Shown here: positions 29,499 to 39,565 of the stretch, piece after piece
How positions within the stretch are numbered: the first letter of the stretch is position 1
Layout of the letters: each line of letters opens with the position of its first letter
NCBI GenBank assembly: GCA_945870105.1
Contig: CAMBRL010000007.1
Span: 1 to 54,415, forward strand
Direction: 5' to 3'
DNA: 54,415 nucleotides
DNA from: Chitinophaga pinensis
Lineage (GTDB): Bacteria; Bacteroidota; Bacteroidia; SXHM01
Translations under genes and position numbers: made by a program
The notes under the pieces: model-generated
Told to the model about the DNA's origin: nothing
The model's input: only the letters and a program-made list of their open reading frames with translations
Database searches by the model: none

Positions 29499-30374
29499 AT
29501 GTCCTGGACTAATTACCACAGCCACTGCAATTTTTGTGATGGCAGCGATGAAGCAAAAGTATATGCCGAAGCAGCAGCTGAGCAGGGAATGCTTGCTTAC
29601 GGTTTTTCTTCGCACGTACCCATGCCCTTCTTTTGTGCATGGAGCATGAAAGCCGAAAATCTTGCTGTTTACGCGGAAGAAATTGAAAGGCTAAAGCTGG
29701 AATATCACGGGCGGTTGCAGATCTACCGCAGCCTTGAGATTGATTATATCCCCGGATTGATTGGTCCCGAAACATCGTTTATCAAAGAAGCCAACTTAGA
29801 TTATACCATCGGCTCCATTCATTTTGTTGACAGTTTTGAAGACGGAACGCATTGGGAAATTGATGGCACCTCTGCCATTTTTGAAGACGGTTTGCAAAAG
29901 ATTTTTGCAGGCGATATTCAGAATGCGGTAACACGTTATTACGACCTTACCCGCATGATGGTGCGCGAAGAATGTCCTGATGTTATCGGGCATATTGACA
30001 AAATAAAAATGCAAAATCCGGATAACAAATACTTTTCAGAAGATGCAGAATGGTATAAGGACGAAGTGCTGCGAACCCTTGATGTTATTGCCGGAACAAA
30101 AGCCATTATTGAAGTAAACACCCGAGGACTTTATAAGAAAAAAACTACGGAGACTTATCCCAGAAAATGGATGCTGACCGAAATTCTGAAACGCAAAATT
30201 CCGGTGATGATTAATTCAGATTCACATCATCCGAAAGAAATTACTTCAGAATTTGAAACCACTGCTGCCTTGTTAAAAGAAGTGGGTTTTGAAACGGTAA
30301 AATCCTTTGTTGATAATAAATGGCAGGATTTTAAGTTTGATAAAAACGGTTTAATTCTGCCTGTGAATGCCTGA
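29499..30374 (+). CDS. PHP-domain histidinol-phosphatase-like protein
   Basis: NYHSHCNFCDGSD, GSIHFVDSF, IGHIDKIKMQ, MINSDSHHPKEI. Confidence 0.85.
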   Translation: MSWTNYHSHCNFCDGSDEAKVYAEAAAEQGMLAYGFSSHVPMPFFCAWSMKAENLAVYAEEIERLKLEYHGRLQIYRSLEIDYIPGLIGPETSFIKEANLDYTIGSIHFVDSFEDGTHWEIDGTSAIFEDGLQKIFAGDIQNAVTRYYDLTRMMVREECPDVIGHIDKIKMQNPDNKYFSEDAEWYKDEVLRTLDVIAGTKAIIEVNTRGLYKKKTTETYPRKWMLTEILKRKIPVMINSDSHHPKEITSEFETTAALLKEVGFETVKSFVDNKWQDFKFDKNGLILPVNA

Positions 30375-31641
30375 AAATTTTATCAAGCGCTGGCTTTCCA
30401 ACTCTAACGGTTTTGTGCTTTCCTTGTACGCAACACTGGCTGCATTCTGCACTTATTCGTGCATGTATGCCTTCCGTAAACCCTTTTCAGCAGCCGGCTT
30501 CAGCGATGTAGATGATATGTGGGGATTGAAATTCAAATCCATCCTTGTCATCTCTCAGGCAGTAGGTTATATGCTTTCCAAATTTATCGGAATAAAGGTT
30601 GTTTCAGAGATGGGGAAAAATAAACGAACCTTAGGAATATTAATATCCATCGGTATTGCAGAACTTGCCTTGCTTGGTTTTGCTGTTGTTCCAACCAACT
30701 TCAAACTTATTTTTCTGTTTCTTAACGGACTTCCGCTGGGCATGGTGTGGGGTTTGGTTTTTTCTTTTCTGGAAGGCAGAAGATTTACAGAGGCAATGGG
30801 CGCTGGCTTATGCGCCAGTTTTGCTTTTGCTTCAGGATTTGTAAAAACTGTTGCCGCAAATCTTATGCTCATGGGTGTTTCAGAATTCTGGATGCCTGTT
30901 GCAACAGGCGGAGTTTTTCTTCTTCCCCTTCTATTTTTTGTGTGGATGCTTAGCAATATTCCCGAGCCCACCAAAGAAGATGAAGCCCTGCGAACCAAAC
31001 GCGAACCCATGAATGCAGAGCAGCGCTGGAATTTTTTTAAGGCATTTGCTCCAGGCTTGATTTTGTTGGTGATTACTTACATGTTCCTGACTGCCTTCCG
31101 TGATTTCCGCGACAACTTTATGGCTGAAATTTTAAATGCACTGGGCTTTGAGAAAAAGCCTGAAATTTTCACCCAAACTGAAATTCCTGTAACACTGGGC
31201 GTATTGATTTTACTTGCCTTTATCATGTTTATTAAAGACAATAAAAAAGCCTTGATGATTAACCATTTAGTAATTGCTGTTGGCTGCCTGATTACTGGTC
31301 TTAGCGCCTTTGCTTATCACAGTGGGTGGTTAAGCCCCATTGCATGGATTATGCTCAGTGGTTTTGGGGCTTATACCGCTTATATTCCATTTAACTGCAT
31401 TTTGTTTGAGCGATTGATTGCGGCTTTTAAATATGTGAGCAACGCAGGATTCCTGATTTATGTTGCCGATTCATTCGGTTACCTTTGCAGTGTTGGCGTG
31501 CTGTTTTACAAAGACTTTTTTCTTGCAGAAGTCAGCTGGCTGAGCCTTTTTACCAGTGCCTGTTACCTGATTGCTGTATTCGGAACGTTGTTTACCTTAC
31601 TTGCGCTTGGGTATTTTTACCAGAAAAAAACTGTGGTATAG
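30367..31641 (+). CDS. DUF5690 / MFS-like membrane protein
   Basis: Multi-TM, YATLAAFCTYSCMYAFRKPFSAAGF; overlaps upstream PHP gene by 8 bp. Confidence 0.8.
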   Translation: MPENFIKRWLSNSNGFVLSLYATLAAFCTYSCMYAFRKPFSAAGFSDVDDMWGLKFKSILVISQAVGYMLSKFIGIKVVSEMGKNKRTLGILISIGIAELALLGFAVVPTNFKLIFLFLNGLPLGMVWGLVFSFLEGRRFTEAMGAGLCASFAFASGFVKTVAANLMLMGVSEFWMPVATGGVFLLPLLFFVWMLSNIPEPTKEDEALRTKREPMNAEQRWNFFKAFAPGLILLVITYMFLTAFRDFRDNFMAEILNALGFEKKPEIFTQTEIPVTLGVLILLAFIMFIKDNKKALMINHLVIAVGCLITGLSAFAYHSGWLSPIAWIMLSGFGAYTAYIPFNCILFERLIAAFKYVSNAGFLIYVADSFGYLCSVGVLFYKDFFLAEVSWLSLFTSACYLIAVFGTLFTLLALGYFYQKKTVV

Positions 31642-31665
31642 TTTTGCGATTTAATCTAAATGCTG

Positions 31666-31673
31666 TAGGTTTG
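31666..31673 (+). promoter_or_regulatory. -7 promoter element for the 57-aa microprotein
   Basis: TAGGTTTG; a second box TAGTTTTG at 31639-31646. Confidence 0.5.
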
Positions 31674-31694
31674 CGGTGCAAAAAATAAAAAACT

Positions 31695-31868
31695 ATGGGC
31701 TACCTTTTTAATCCTACCGCTAAACTTATAGAAGCATCCTTTCCAATTGTTTACGGATTGGAGAATAATATGAATTATGCTATAATGGCAATTGGCGGAA
31801 TTGCCTGCATTATTTGGATAGGCTTAATGCTTAAATACGAAAAGCTGGAAGTTCCTAACAGACAGTAA
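31695..31868 (+). CDS. 57-aa single-TM microprotein (absent from ORF track)
   Basis: MGYLFNPTAKLIEASFPIVYGLENNMNYAIMAIGGIACIIWIGLMLKYEKLEVPNRQ; stop at 31866-31868 abuts purD stop. Confidence 0.7.
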   Translation: MGYLFNPTAKLIEASFPIVYGLENNMNYAIMAIGGIACIIWIGLMLKYEKLEVPNRQ

Positions 31869-33179
31869 TCAGTCTCTTTCTTCTACCACATCTTCCCGGA
31901 GGTCAAATCCAATGTCCTTGCGGTAATATTTTCCTTCATAATCTATCACACGAATAGCGCGGTATGATTTACCCAAGGCATTATTCATGTTTGCTCCAAC
32001 CGAAGTTATAGCCATCACCCTTCCACCGTTTGTAACAGGCTGTCCGTTTTGCAGTTTTGTACCTGCATGAAAAACAAGACTGTCCTCCACTTCATCCAGG
32101 CCGCTGATTATTTTTCCTTTTTCATAATTGCCGGGATATCCATCTGCCACAAGCATTACGGTAACGGCAGTATTATCTTCTATTTCTAAGTTAACCTCAT
32201 CCAGTGTTTGGTTAGCAACACCTTCAAATAGTTCCAGCAAATCGGTTTTTATGCGCGGAATAACCACTTCAGTTTCGGGGTCACCCATGCGGCAGTTGTA
32301 TTCAATCACAAAAGGCTCTCCATCCACATTCATCAACCCGATGAAAATAAAACCGGTGTAAGGAATATTATCTTTCTTCAATCCGTTCACAGTTGGAATA
32401 ACAACACGCTCTTCTACTTTTTTTAGAAAATCTTCTGTTGCAAACGGGACAGGTGAAATGGCGCCCATGCCGCCTGTATTCAATCCGGTATCGCCCTCTC
32501 CTACTCTTTTGTAATCTTTTGCTGCAGGAAGAATTTTATAATTCACTCCATCGGAAAGCACAAAAACTGAAAGCTCAATGCCGTGCAAAAATTCTTCAAT
32601 CACCACTTTGTGACTTGCTTCTCCAAATTTTTCTTCCATCAACATTTCGGTGAGTTCCAGTTTTGCCTCCACCACATCTTCGCAAATGATTACACCTTTT
32701 CCTGCAGCCAGACCATCAGCTTTTAATACATAAGGAGATTCCAGCGTATCCAGAAATTGTAATCCTTCACTAAGCGTTTCGGCAGTAAAACTGTTATAAG
32801 CAGCGGTTGGAATATTGTGGCGCTGCATAAAAGCTTTTGAAAAATCTTTACTGCCTTCTAATTGTGCCCCTTCTTTTTGCGGACCAATTACGGGAATGTA
32901 TTTCAGCACCGAATCATTAAGAAAAAAATCATGAATGCCTGCAACCAATGGTGCTTCGGGACCAACCACCACCATGTGAATTCCATTTTCACGCACAAAA
33001 ACTTTCACCGCTTCAAAATCAAGCGGGTCAATGTTTACATTGGTTCCGTATGCCGTTGTGCCTGCATTTCCGGGAGCGATGTATAGTTTTCCGAGGTGTT
33101 TACTCTGGCTCATTTTCCAGGCAAAAGCATGTTCGCGACCACCGGAACCGAGGAGAAGAATGTTGAATGTTTGTTTCAA
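31869..33179 (-). CDS. purD: Phosphoribosylamine-glycine ligase
   Basis: FNILLLGSGGREHAFAWK, VLKADGLAAGKGVIIC, NTGGMGAISP, FIGLMNVDGEPFVIEYNCRMGDPETE; TTG start. Confidence 0.95.
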   Translation of the reverse strand: MKQTFNILLLGSGGREHAFAWKMSQSKHLGKLYIAPGNAGTTAYGTNVNIDPLDFEAVKVFVRENGIHMVVVGPEAPLVAGIHDFFLNDSVLKYIPVIGPQKEGAQLEGSKDFSKAFMQRHNIPTAAYNSFTAETLSEGLQFLDTLESPYVLKADGLAAGKGVIICEDVVEAKLELTEMLMEEKFGEASHKVVIEEFLHGIELSVFVLSDGVNYKILPAAKDYKRVGEGDTGLNTGGMGAISPVPFATEDFLKKVEERVVIPTVNGLKKDNIPYTGFIFIGLMNVDGEPFVIEYNCRMGDPETEVVIPRIKTDLLELFEGVANQTLDEVNLEIEDNTAVTVMLVADGYPGNYEKGKIISGLDEVEDSLVFHAGTKLQNGQPVTNGGRVMAITSVGANMNNALGKSYRAIRVIDYEGKYYRKDIGFDLREDVVEERD

Positions 33180-33222
33180 GAAACGATATTTTTAGAAGTG
33201 CAAAATTGGAAAAAGAATTTTA

Positions 33223-34848
33223 TCAATAGTCATAATAATTGTTCATCAACGATGTTCTGATTCCTGCAAAAATATAAATACCATTATCAGCAAGACCTGC
33301 AACGCTGTGATTGCGGATAGTTACACCACCTTCCAATCGTAAATTCATTGCAGGGTTGAGCAAGTAAGACATTTTAAGTTCAGTGTAAATCATAGTGTTT
33401 CTCACTCCTTGCAAGGTTGTGTGTCCGTATTCGGAAGGGCGCAGTAAATAAGATTTAAAAACATCCTGCCCATAGCTGATGCTGTCGTTTCCATCACTGC
33501 CATAAACGGAATAAACCATTTTGCCTTCCACAAAAAATTTGTTGAAACGGTAACGGATAATTCCAATTCCTTCCATCAGGTTTGCTCCACCGGGATGTGC
33601 GAGTGGCTCATTGAAATGTCCGTAATTAGTTTCCAGTGTAATGTGTGTATACGTGTAGGGTCTGATAAAATTAAACTCACCCTGGTAATACAAATTTTTT
33701 ATTCCAAATAAATCAAAGCCTTTCAATCCCACCTGAAAAGCCTGTTTGTTGCCCCACCAGCCTGCTTTTGCACGTATCTCGGAAAGCAGGAACTCATCCA
33801 ACATCAACTGACCATACAAAAAGTTTTGCCCGAAGTGACGCACTTTTAAATTGAACCCTAACAACACGTTGTCGGGGGAGCCAATGGAGAACTCAACAGG
33901 ACGGAAAAAAATAATCGGGTTGAGGTAGCTTACATCAAAGCCACGGTCGCTGGTTGAGTCTTTGCTGTTCCAGATAATACTTTCGAACAAACCAATGGAA
34001 ACACGCTTCAGCAAAGGAATATCGAGGTAGTGAAACGTACCAAACTTTACATGGTATTTGTTGCGGTCGCCTCCGGAAGCACCCACTTCACGGAATTTGG
34101 TGTAGAGATTTACGTACTTGATTTTCCAGACGGTGGTGGTGATTTTCAGGAAATCATAATTGTTGGCGGTGTTGCCTAATAACAATGTACGATAACCATC
34201 TCCTATAAATTGTTTATCGTGACCTAACTGAACATTGAAATGTTTGGAAGGTGTGTAGGAAATATAACCAGAACCTGTGAAGTAACGATAGCCGCCATTG
34301 CTCATGGCATGCGCATATCCCTGTCCGGGAATAACGTTGGTTTGCTGAATTTTTTGGTTGATATAGTCCGGAAATTTGGAATTGGAAAACAGGATATTTA
34401 TTTCACCTCCGATTTTCTTTACAATGCTGAAACCTACACGCGCACCTATGGATGCTTCGTAGCCGTTTGTTTTGCTTTTTAGTTTGGTGTAGTTGGTATA
34501 ATTAAAAAGTGGGTCGAGAAAGAAAAGTGATTTTGGTGTTGCGAAATGAGCCGCATGTGTAGTAAGAAATCTGTTTTTTTTGAAGACTATATTTTTCTCT
34601 AACGACTGTCGTATTGAGTCTACAAGTTGTTCGCTGAAATCGGTGTAGCGATAAGGTCTTATGGAAGAATGTGCGTTGGTATTCTGATTGTAAACTGCAT
34701 TGTCGTAAATGGTCTGGGTTTGCAGGTCTGTACTGATATTTAGCTCCTGTGCATTAGCAATAGAGCCAAGTAGCCAAGTAGCCACGCAGCCAAATAGTAC
34801 GGACAATAACTTCTTAGAACAACTGTTTGACAATAGCAGCATTATCAA
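33223..34848 (-). CDS. Wzi/RemB-like outer-membrane beta-barrel protein
   Basis: SYTPSKHFNVQLGHDKQFIGDGYRTLLLGNTANNYDFLKITTTVWKIKYVNLY; terminal ...MNNYYDY. Confidence 0.65.
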   Translation of the reverse strand: MIMLLLSNSCSKKLLSVLFGCVATWLLGSIANAQELNISTDLQTQTIYDNAVYNQNTNAHSSIRPYRYTDFSEQLVDSIRQSLEKNIVFKKNRFLTTHAAHFATPKSLFFLDPLFNYTNYTKLKSKTNGYEASIGARVGFSIVKKIGGEINILFSNSKFPDYINQKIQQTNVIPGQGYAHAMSNGGYRYFTGSGYISYTPSKHFNVQLGHDKQFIGDGYRTLLLGNTANNYDFLKITTTVWKIKYVNLYTKFREVGASGGDRNKYHVKFGTFHYLDIPLLKRVSIGLFESIIWNSKDSTSDRGFDVSYLNPIIFFRPVEFSIGSPDNVLLGFNLKVRHFGQNFLYGQLMLDEFLLSEIRAKAGWWGNKQAFQVGLKGFDLFGIKNLYYQGEFNFIRPYTYTHITLETNYGHFNEPLAHPGGANLMEGIGIIRYRFNKFFVEGKMVYSVYGSDGNDSISYGQDVFKSYLLRPSEYGHTTLQGVRNTMIYTELKMSYLLNPAMNLRLEGGVTIRNHSVAGLADNGIYIFAGIRTSLMNNYYDY

Positions 34849-36446
34849 AAATCGTAATAAAGATTTCTCAAACTGGTTCGCATGCCGATATTGAAAAGGC
34901 TGTTGTTACGTTCAGCAAATTCAGTTGATTGCTTTCTGTGGGTATACTCAATAAAAATATTCCAGTTGGTTTTTGGATTTACGAGATAGGATACTCTGAA
35001 TTGTGCATAGACCAGTGTAGTTTTAACACCTTGTCCGATTGAATTACCGAAAGAATAAATTCCACCAACGGCATTATGGTCTGACAGAAAAATATTTTTT
35101 CCGTAGCTGTACATGCCGCTGTCAGCGCCATACACAGCATAATTGAATTTCAACTCTGCAGATAAATCTTTCCAGCGGTAACCAATAATTCCAACGATTT
35201 CGCGAAAGTTGGCGCCCAGCGGATGAGCAAGGGCTTCATTGTAATGCGCATAATTCTGCAACTGCTTTTTGTGTGCATAAGTGTAAGGTCGCACTTGATT
35301 GTATTCTGCTTGCACATAGAGGTTTTTTATACCAAATACGTTAAAACTTTTTAAACCAATCTGGTAACCATATTTCTGCTGAAAAAATCCTTTGCCTTCT
35401 TTTGATTTTGAAAGATTCATGTCGTCAATAACAAACTGCCCGTAAACGGAAGTGTATTTGAGCGCTTTTATTTTCAGGTTGACACCCATAATGGCATTGT
35501 CGGCAGAATTTAGAGAGAATTCAATCGGACGGTAGAAAATAATCGGGTTGATGTAATTGATATCAATGCCGCGTTTGCCTGTGCTGTCGCTGCCCTGCCA
35601 GATGATGCCTTCAAATAATCCTAACTGAATTCTTTTGGCGATAGTAATGTCTAAGTAATGGAAGCTGCCGTATTTGCGGGGATAACTGGCGAGATTATCA
35701 ACCAATGAAATGTCACTTTGGAAAGATGTGAACAGATTCATATACCTTATTTTCCAAACGGTAGTAGTGATTTTCAGGAAAGGGTAGCTGTAAGCAAAAT
35801 CAGATAATAATAAAGAACGGTAACCATCTCCTATAAAATTTTTGCCGTGACCGAACTGGAAGTTTACGTGCTTGGATGGTGTGTAGGAAATGTATCCAAA
35901 GGCTTGTGAAAAATCGAATGATGAGCCTTTGAATGTTTTGATTCTTCCCTGTCCGGGAACTACTTCTTTTTCTTTTACATATTCGCTGATGTAGTCGGGA
36001 AACTTCGCCTGATTTTCGTAGAAGGAAGAATAAAACGAGAATTTTTTTCCGATGCTACCGCTTACCTGAACACCGCGTGTATTGACAGAAAGTGAACTGT
36101 CGTTAGCGAAGTCTTTGCCGTATTGCAAATCAAAAAGCGGGCTGAGTTCCAGGAAATAATCTTCACCTTGCGTTTGAAAGAAATATTGCTTCAGAAATTT
36201 GCGGCCGATCTTGCTGTTGGCGAATTTTTTATTGTTGTAGCCAAAACGTGAGAGTGAGTCGTAGTTGGTAATTGCACGTACTTCGCTTTCGAGGAAAGGA
36301 CGGATGGAAGTGTGAAAATCATTTTCCGGTTTGTTCAGTTCAGCTTCAAAAGCATAGTAGTAGGCGTGGTTGTGAGGAATGGTTGTTTGCTGGGCAAACA
36401 GATATAACGGAAAACAAAAAAGAAAAAGTATCCAGATTTTTTTCAT
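34845..36446 (-). CDS. Wzi/RemB-like outer-membrane beta-barrel protein (tandem paralog)
   Basis: MKKIWILFLFCFPLYLFAQ signal; SYTPSKHVNFQFGHGKNFIGDGYRSLLLSDFAYSYPFLKITTTVWKIRYMNLF; 4-bp overlap with 33223-34848. Confidence 0.65.
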   Translation of the reverse strand: MKKIWILFLFCFPLYLFAQQTTIPHNHAYYYAFEAELNKPENDFHTSIRPFLESEVRAITNYDSLSRFGYNNKKFANSKIGRKFLKQYFFQTQGEDYFLELSPLFDLQYGKDFANDSSLSVNTRGVQVSGSIGKKFSFYSSFYENQAKFPDYISEYVKEKEVVPGQGRIKTFKGSSFDFSQAFGYISYTPSKHVNFQFGHGKNFIGDGYRSLLLSDFAYSYPFLKITTTVWKIRYMNLFTSFQSDISLVDNLASYPRKYGSFHYLDITIAKRIQLGLFEGIIWQGSDSTGKRGIDINYINPIIFYRPIEFSLNSADNAIMGVNLKIKALKYTSVYGQFVIDDMNLSKSKEGKGFFQQKYGYQIGLKSFNVFGIKNLYVQAEYNQVRPYTYAHKKQLQNYAHYNEALAHPLGANFREIVGIIGYRWKDLSAELKFNYAVYGADSGMYSYGKNIFLSDHNAVGGIYSFGNSIGQGVKTTLVYAQFRVSYLVNPKTNWNIFIEYTHRKQSTEFAERNNSLFNIGMRTSLRNLYYDF

Positions 36447-36574
36447 CTGCTCATAATTTGTTTTTTAGCAGCCAGATGGAATACGTAATTGGGTATTTTC
36501 ATCTGCGTTTTATAGTTTTTTGCTCATGACTATTTCATGCCGCGTAAAGGTAGAAAACCTTTTATGCAAATCTT

Positions 36575-37636
36575 TTACTTGCTGCGAGCCCGCCTAAAAA
36601 TGATATTGTAAAATGCTTTGAAGAAATATTTGATGTCGGTAATGAAAGGGGATTTATCATAGGCCTCAAAATATCTACGCTCCGATGCCAGAATTTCTTC
36701 GAAGGTTTTAGGCATATCGGCATAGAAGGGGGGAACCAGGCCGGGTTTGTATTGTATTCTGCGAGCGCGCACATCAAGTGTATAAAGGCTGAGGTAGTGT
36801 TTACTCAAGGGGCGAACACCAACTATTTTAAGATCGCCTTTGAACAGGTTGATTATCATCGGAAGTTCGTCAATCCAGAATTTGCGCATGAATTTACCCA
36901 TGGTGGTTACACGAAAATCGTCTTTTATTTTTCCGCCTTCGGCTAAGTTGTTGAGTTTGTAAACATATTCCTGAGCATATTCGGAATAGGCTGACATTGT
37001 GCGGAACTTATATACATTGATGACTTTTCCGTTTTTGCCAATTCTGCGCATTTTAAACAACGGGCCATAGGAAGCGTGTTTATCAAAAGATGGTTTGCCG
37101 CTTTTTTTGACAAAGAAGTAGAGATTGTTTGCTATTGTCTTTTCGAGGAGAAACTCAAATCCGCAGGAATAAAGACGCCCGATAATTTCGGCACGGGACA
37201 TTACGCGGTTGCGGCCTCCTGTTAAGAGAAAGTATAGTTTTTTAGTTACGGGTAATTTTGGGAATACCCTTTTTAAGAGATAGTCGAGGAAATAATAGAT
37301 GTGACCAATTCCCCATGGGAATTTTTTGAATATGCGCTGTTTACGTAAACGAGTGGTCTCAACGCAGCCAATAAAAATTCCGTCAAGGGGGAGTTTTTCA
37401 TTTACGGCTTCAAAAAATTTATTGATGTGCTGAATATCGTTTACACGCTCAAGGTTAATGTAGGTATCAACATAGGGTTCTTCAATTGACTTAACCTCGA
37501 AGCGGGAACGGGTTTGATGAACGATTGTGTGTTTGCTGCGGAGATCTGTGTAGTTGCGGATAAGCTCACAAACGTTTGGTCCAAACTCTTCTATAATGAG
37601 TTGTTCGCGTTGATTATGAAGTGCTTCCGGTAACAC
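36575..37636 (-). CDS. Bacterial sugar transferase (initiating polyprenyl-phosphate glycosylphosphotransferase) with non-canonical N-terminal domain
   Basis: VYKFRTM, GKFMRKFWIDELPMIINLFKGDLKIVGVRPLSKHY; N-terminus lacks the usual multi-TM region. Confidence 0.85.
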   Translation of the reverse strand: MLPEALHNQREQLIIEEFGPNVCELIRNYTDLRSKHTIVHQTRSRFEVKSIEEPYVDTYINLERVNDIQHINKFFEAVNEKLPLDGIFIGCVETTRLRKQRIFKKFPWGIGHIYYFLDYLLKRVFPKLPVTKKLYFLLTGGRNRVMSRAEIIGRLYSCGFEFLLEKTIANNLYFFVKKSGKPSFDKHASYGPLFKMRRIGKNGKVINVYKFRTMSAYSEYAQEYVYKLNNLAEGGKIKDDFRVTTMGKFMRKFWIDELPMIINLFKGDLKIVGVRPLSKHYLSLYTLDVRARRIQYKPGLVPPFYADMPKTFEEILASERRYFEAYDKSPFITDIKYFFKAFYNIIFRRARSK

Positions 37637-37722
37637 GTATATGTAGTTGACTTTATTGGCGGCAAATGTAGGGAATATTTGATATTAAAAGTGCCTTAAA
37701 ATGCGGTGTATGTGGTATTTAC

Positions 37723-39420
37723 CTAAAAGCCAAAATTCAATCCGAGGCTAATGGTGTTTTTCCGGCCGGTGAGGAAGGCGGGGGAATAGCGGGCTAAGTA
37801 ATAGTCTGAGGTTTGGTTATTGGTGTTTTTTGCGGTGATATTGGAGTTTGAAAAGCCTAAATTGATGCGGCAGTTGTAGGCAAATTCCCAGCTGGCAGTA
37901 AGGGAGATGGTTTGGTTTTGCCAAGATATAGTATCAAGGAATGGGTATTCATCTACGGGTGTGCCTCCGGGTATAAAGGCGTATGGGTTTTCTTTGCCTT
38001 TTAGTGCAAGCGAATATGCAAAATTAAAAATGAGTGCTCGTATTGGTTTATAGCTTATGCCTGCTGCATATTCGCGGGCATTGTCGCCAAGGTAGTGGCC
38101 CATGTTAAATCTGTTGCTTTGATAGGTGAGCGATGGGACACGGTGGGTGAAGGTGAGGGGTGTGGATTCTGTGAACTCGAAAAAGTATGCTATGTTTTTA
38201 AGGGGGAAGTTATAGACTTTAAAGCCGGCTTTGATGCTGTAGAAATTTCTACGGTCTTTGTCTTTTATGCGGGTGAACGAAAATTCGTCAATGAAGATGG
38301 AGCTGTAGACGTGGAGGTGTTTGATGGAACGAATGCTGAGGTCGAAGAAGACTTGTGAGTTTTGGTTGTCGATATTATTATTGAGGGTGTGGTCAACGGA
38401 TTTATAGAAGAGGAAGGGGATGAAGTAGGCGGGCTGGACATTTACATCGCTGTAAATAATTGAATTGCCAAGTGAGAGGGCTACGCCTTTTACGGGGCCG
38501 ATGGTGATGAAATTTGCGGCAATGTATTTATCGCGGTAAACGGTGCGGGGAACGCCCGATCCGGGATAATATGTTCTTGCGGAATCGATTTCTTGTGATA
38601 TGAGCCAGCCGTGGAAATAGTTTAATTCGAACCATTTGGTTGGTTTGACTTGCATTTTGAGCATGGCGAATGAGGGGGTGCGGCCACTGAATATGTTGGA
38701 GCCGTTGTAGTTGTTTCCCCACTGGATGTGGTCTTTTACTATTCCTATGTTGAACCATTTATAGGTGTAGGTGATACCTCCGCGCATTTCGGAGTAGTCG
38801 CCTCCGGTTCTTTTGCCTTCGTTGAATTTATAGTTGGCGCCTTGTGATTGGGTTAGGTAGGTTGGCAGGGCGAGGACTTCTTTTGCCTGATAGGCATCGC
38901 GGTAGTTGGCGTAGATGCCGATGTTTTTGAAGCCGTAGAGGTAGATGTTGCCTCCGAAGTAGCTGTTGTATATATTGCCTGAGCTGTTGGCATAGCCTGT
39001 GCCGCCTCCGAGGGGACGGAAGTTGAGGCTGAATTGTTTGCTGCTGAAGGCGTAGACGGGTGGCAGGAGGCTGAGGGTGTGGTTATTTTTTTGACGGAAG
39101 GGTTTTAGGGGTTGTGCTTGAAGATTTGCAATTGAGTCGGATTGGAGTTCGATGTAGAATTCGCGGAGGTAGAATTTTAGTTCGGCTTGCTGGCGTTTGT
39201 TTAGTTTTTCGTTTTTGGTTGTTAGTTCTTTTAGTTTTTCGGCTATCAGGATTCTTGAATATGGTTTTACGGCTGTGTTGAGGAGGATGTGTTTTTCGTT
39301 TGCCATTTCATCGAGGAAGAGGTAGATGGCTGCGGATGAGGTGTGCTCGTAAACGGTTTGGGCTTTTATGGGAAGCAGGAAATAAGAAGCAAGAAACAGG
39401 ACGCAGATGAGTTTTTTCAC
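37723..39420 (-). CDS. Wzi-like capsule-assembly outer-membrane protein
   Basis: Start moved to GTG 39420 (VKKLICVLFLASYFLLPIKAQT); AVKPYSRILIAEKLKEL N-terminal motif; beta-barrel-like alternation. Confidence 0.65.
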   Translation of the reverse strand: MKKLICVLFLASYFLLPIKAQTVYEHTSSAAIYLFLDEMANEKHILLNTAVKPYSRILIAEKLKELTTKNEKLNKRQQAELKFYLREFYIELQSDSIANLQAQPLKPFRQKNNHTLSLLPPVYAFSSKQFSLNFRPLGGGTGYANSSGNIYNSYFGGNIYLYGFKNIGIYANYRDAYQAKEVLALPTYLTQSQGANYKFNEGKRTGGDYSEMRGGITYTYKWFNIGIVKDHIQWGNNYNGSNIFSGRTPSFAMLKMQVKPTKWFELNYFHGWLISQEIDSARTYYPGSGVPRTVYRDKYIAANFITIGPVKGVALSLGNSIIYSDVNVQPAYFIPFLFYKSVDHTLNNNIDNQNSQVFFDLSIRSIKHLHVYSSIFIDEFSFTRIKDKDRRNFYSIKAGFKVYNFPLKNIAYFFEFTESTPLTFTHRVPSLTYQSNRFNMGHYLGDNAREYAAGISYKPIRALIFNFAYSLALKGKENPYAFIPGGTPVDEYPFLDTISWQNQTISLTASWEFAYNCRINLGFSNSNITAKNTNNQTSDYYLARYSPAFLTGRKNTISLGLNFGF

Positions 39421-39435
39421 AGAGCAAAAGTAGTT

Positions 39436-39480
39436 CTTAACCGCAAAGTGCGCAAAGGAATGCCGCAAAGGGGAGCAAAG
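39436..39480. repeat. Dispersed-type direct-repeat element (CCGCAAAG/GCGCAAAG)
   Basis: CTTAACCGCAAAGTGCGCAAAGGAATGCCGCAAAGGGGAGCAAAG; supplies the spurious N-terminus of the track ORF. Confidence 0.55.
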
Positions 39481-39565
39481 TTTATACTTGGATCAGGGTT
39501 ATTTTGCGTTTGTGTTCTTTGCCGGGACGGATATGGACGCCTGTTTCGGTTTTGGGTATTATAGG

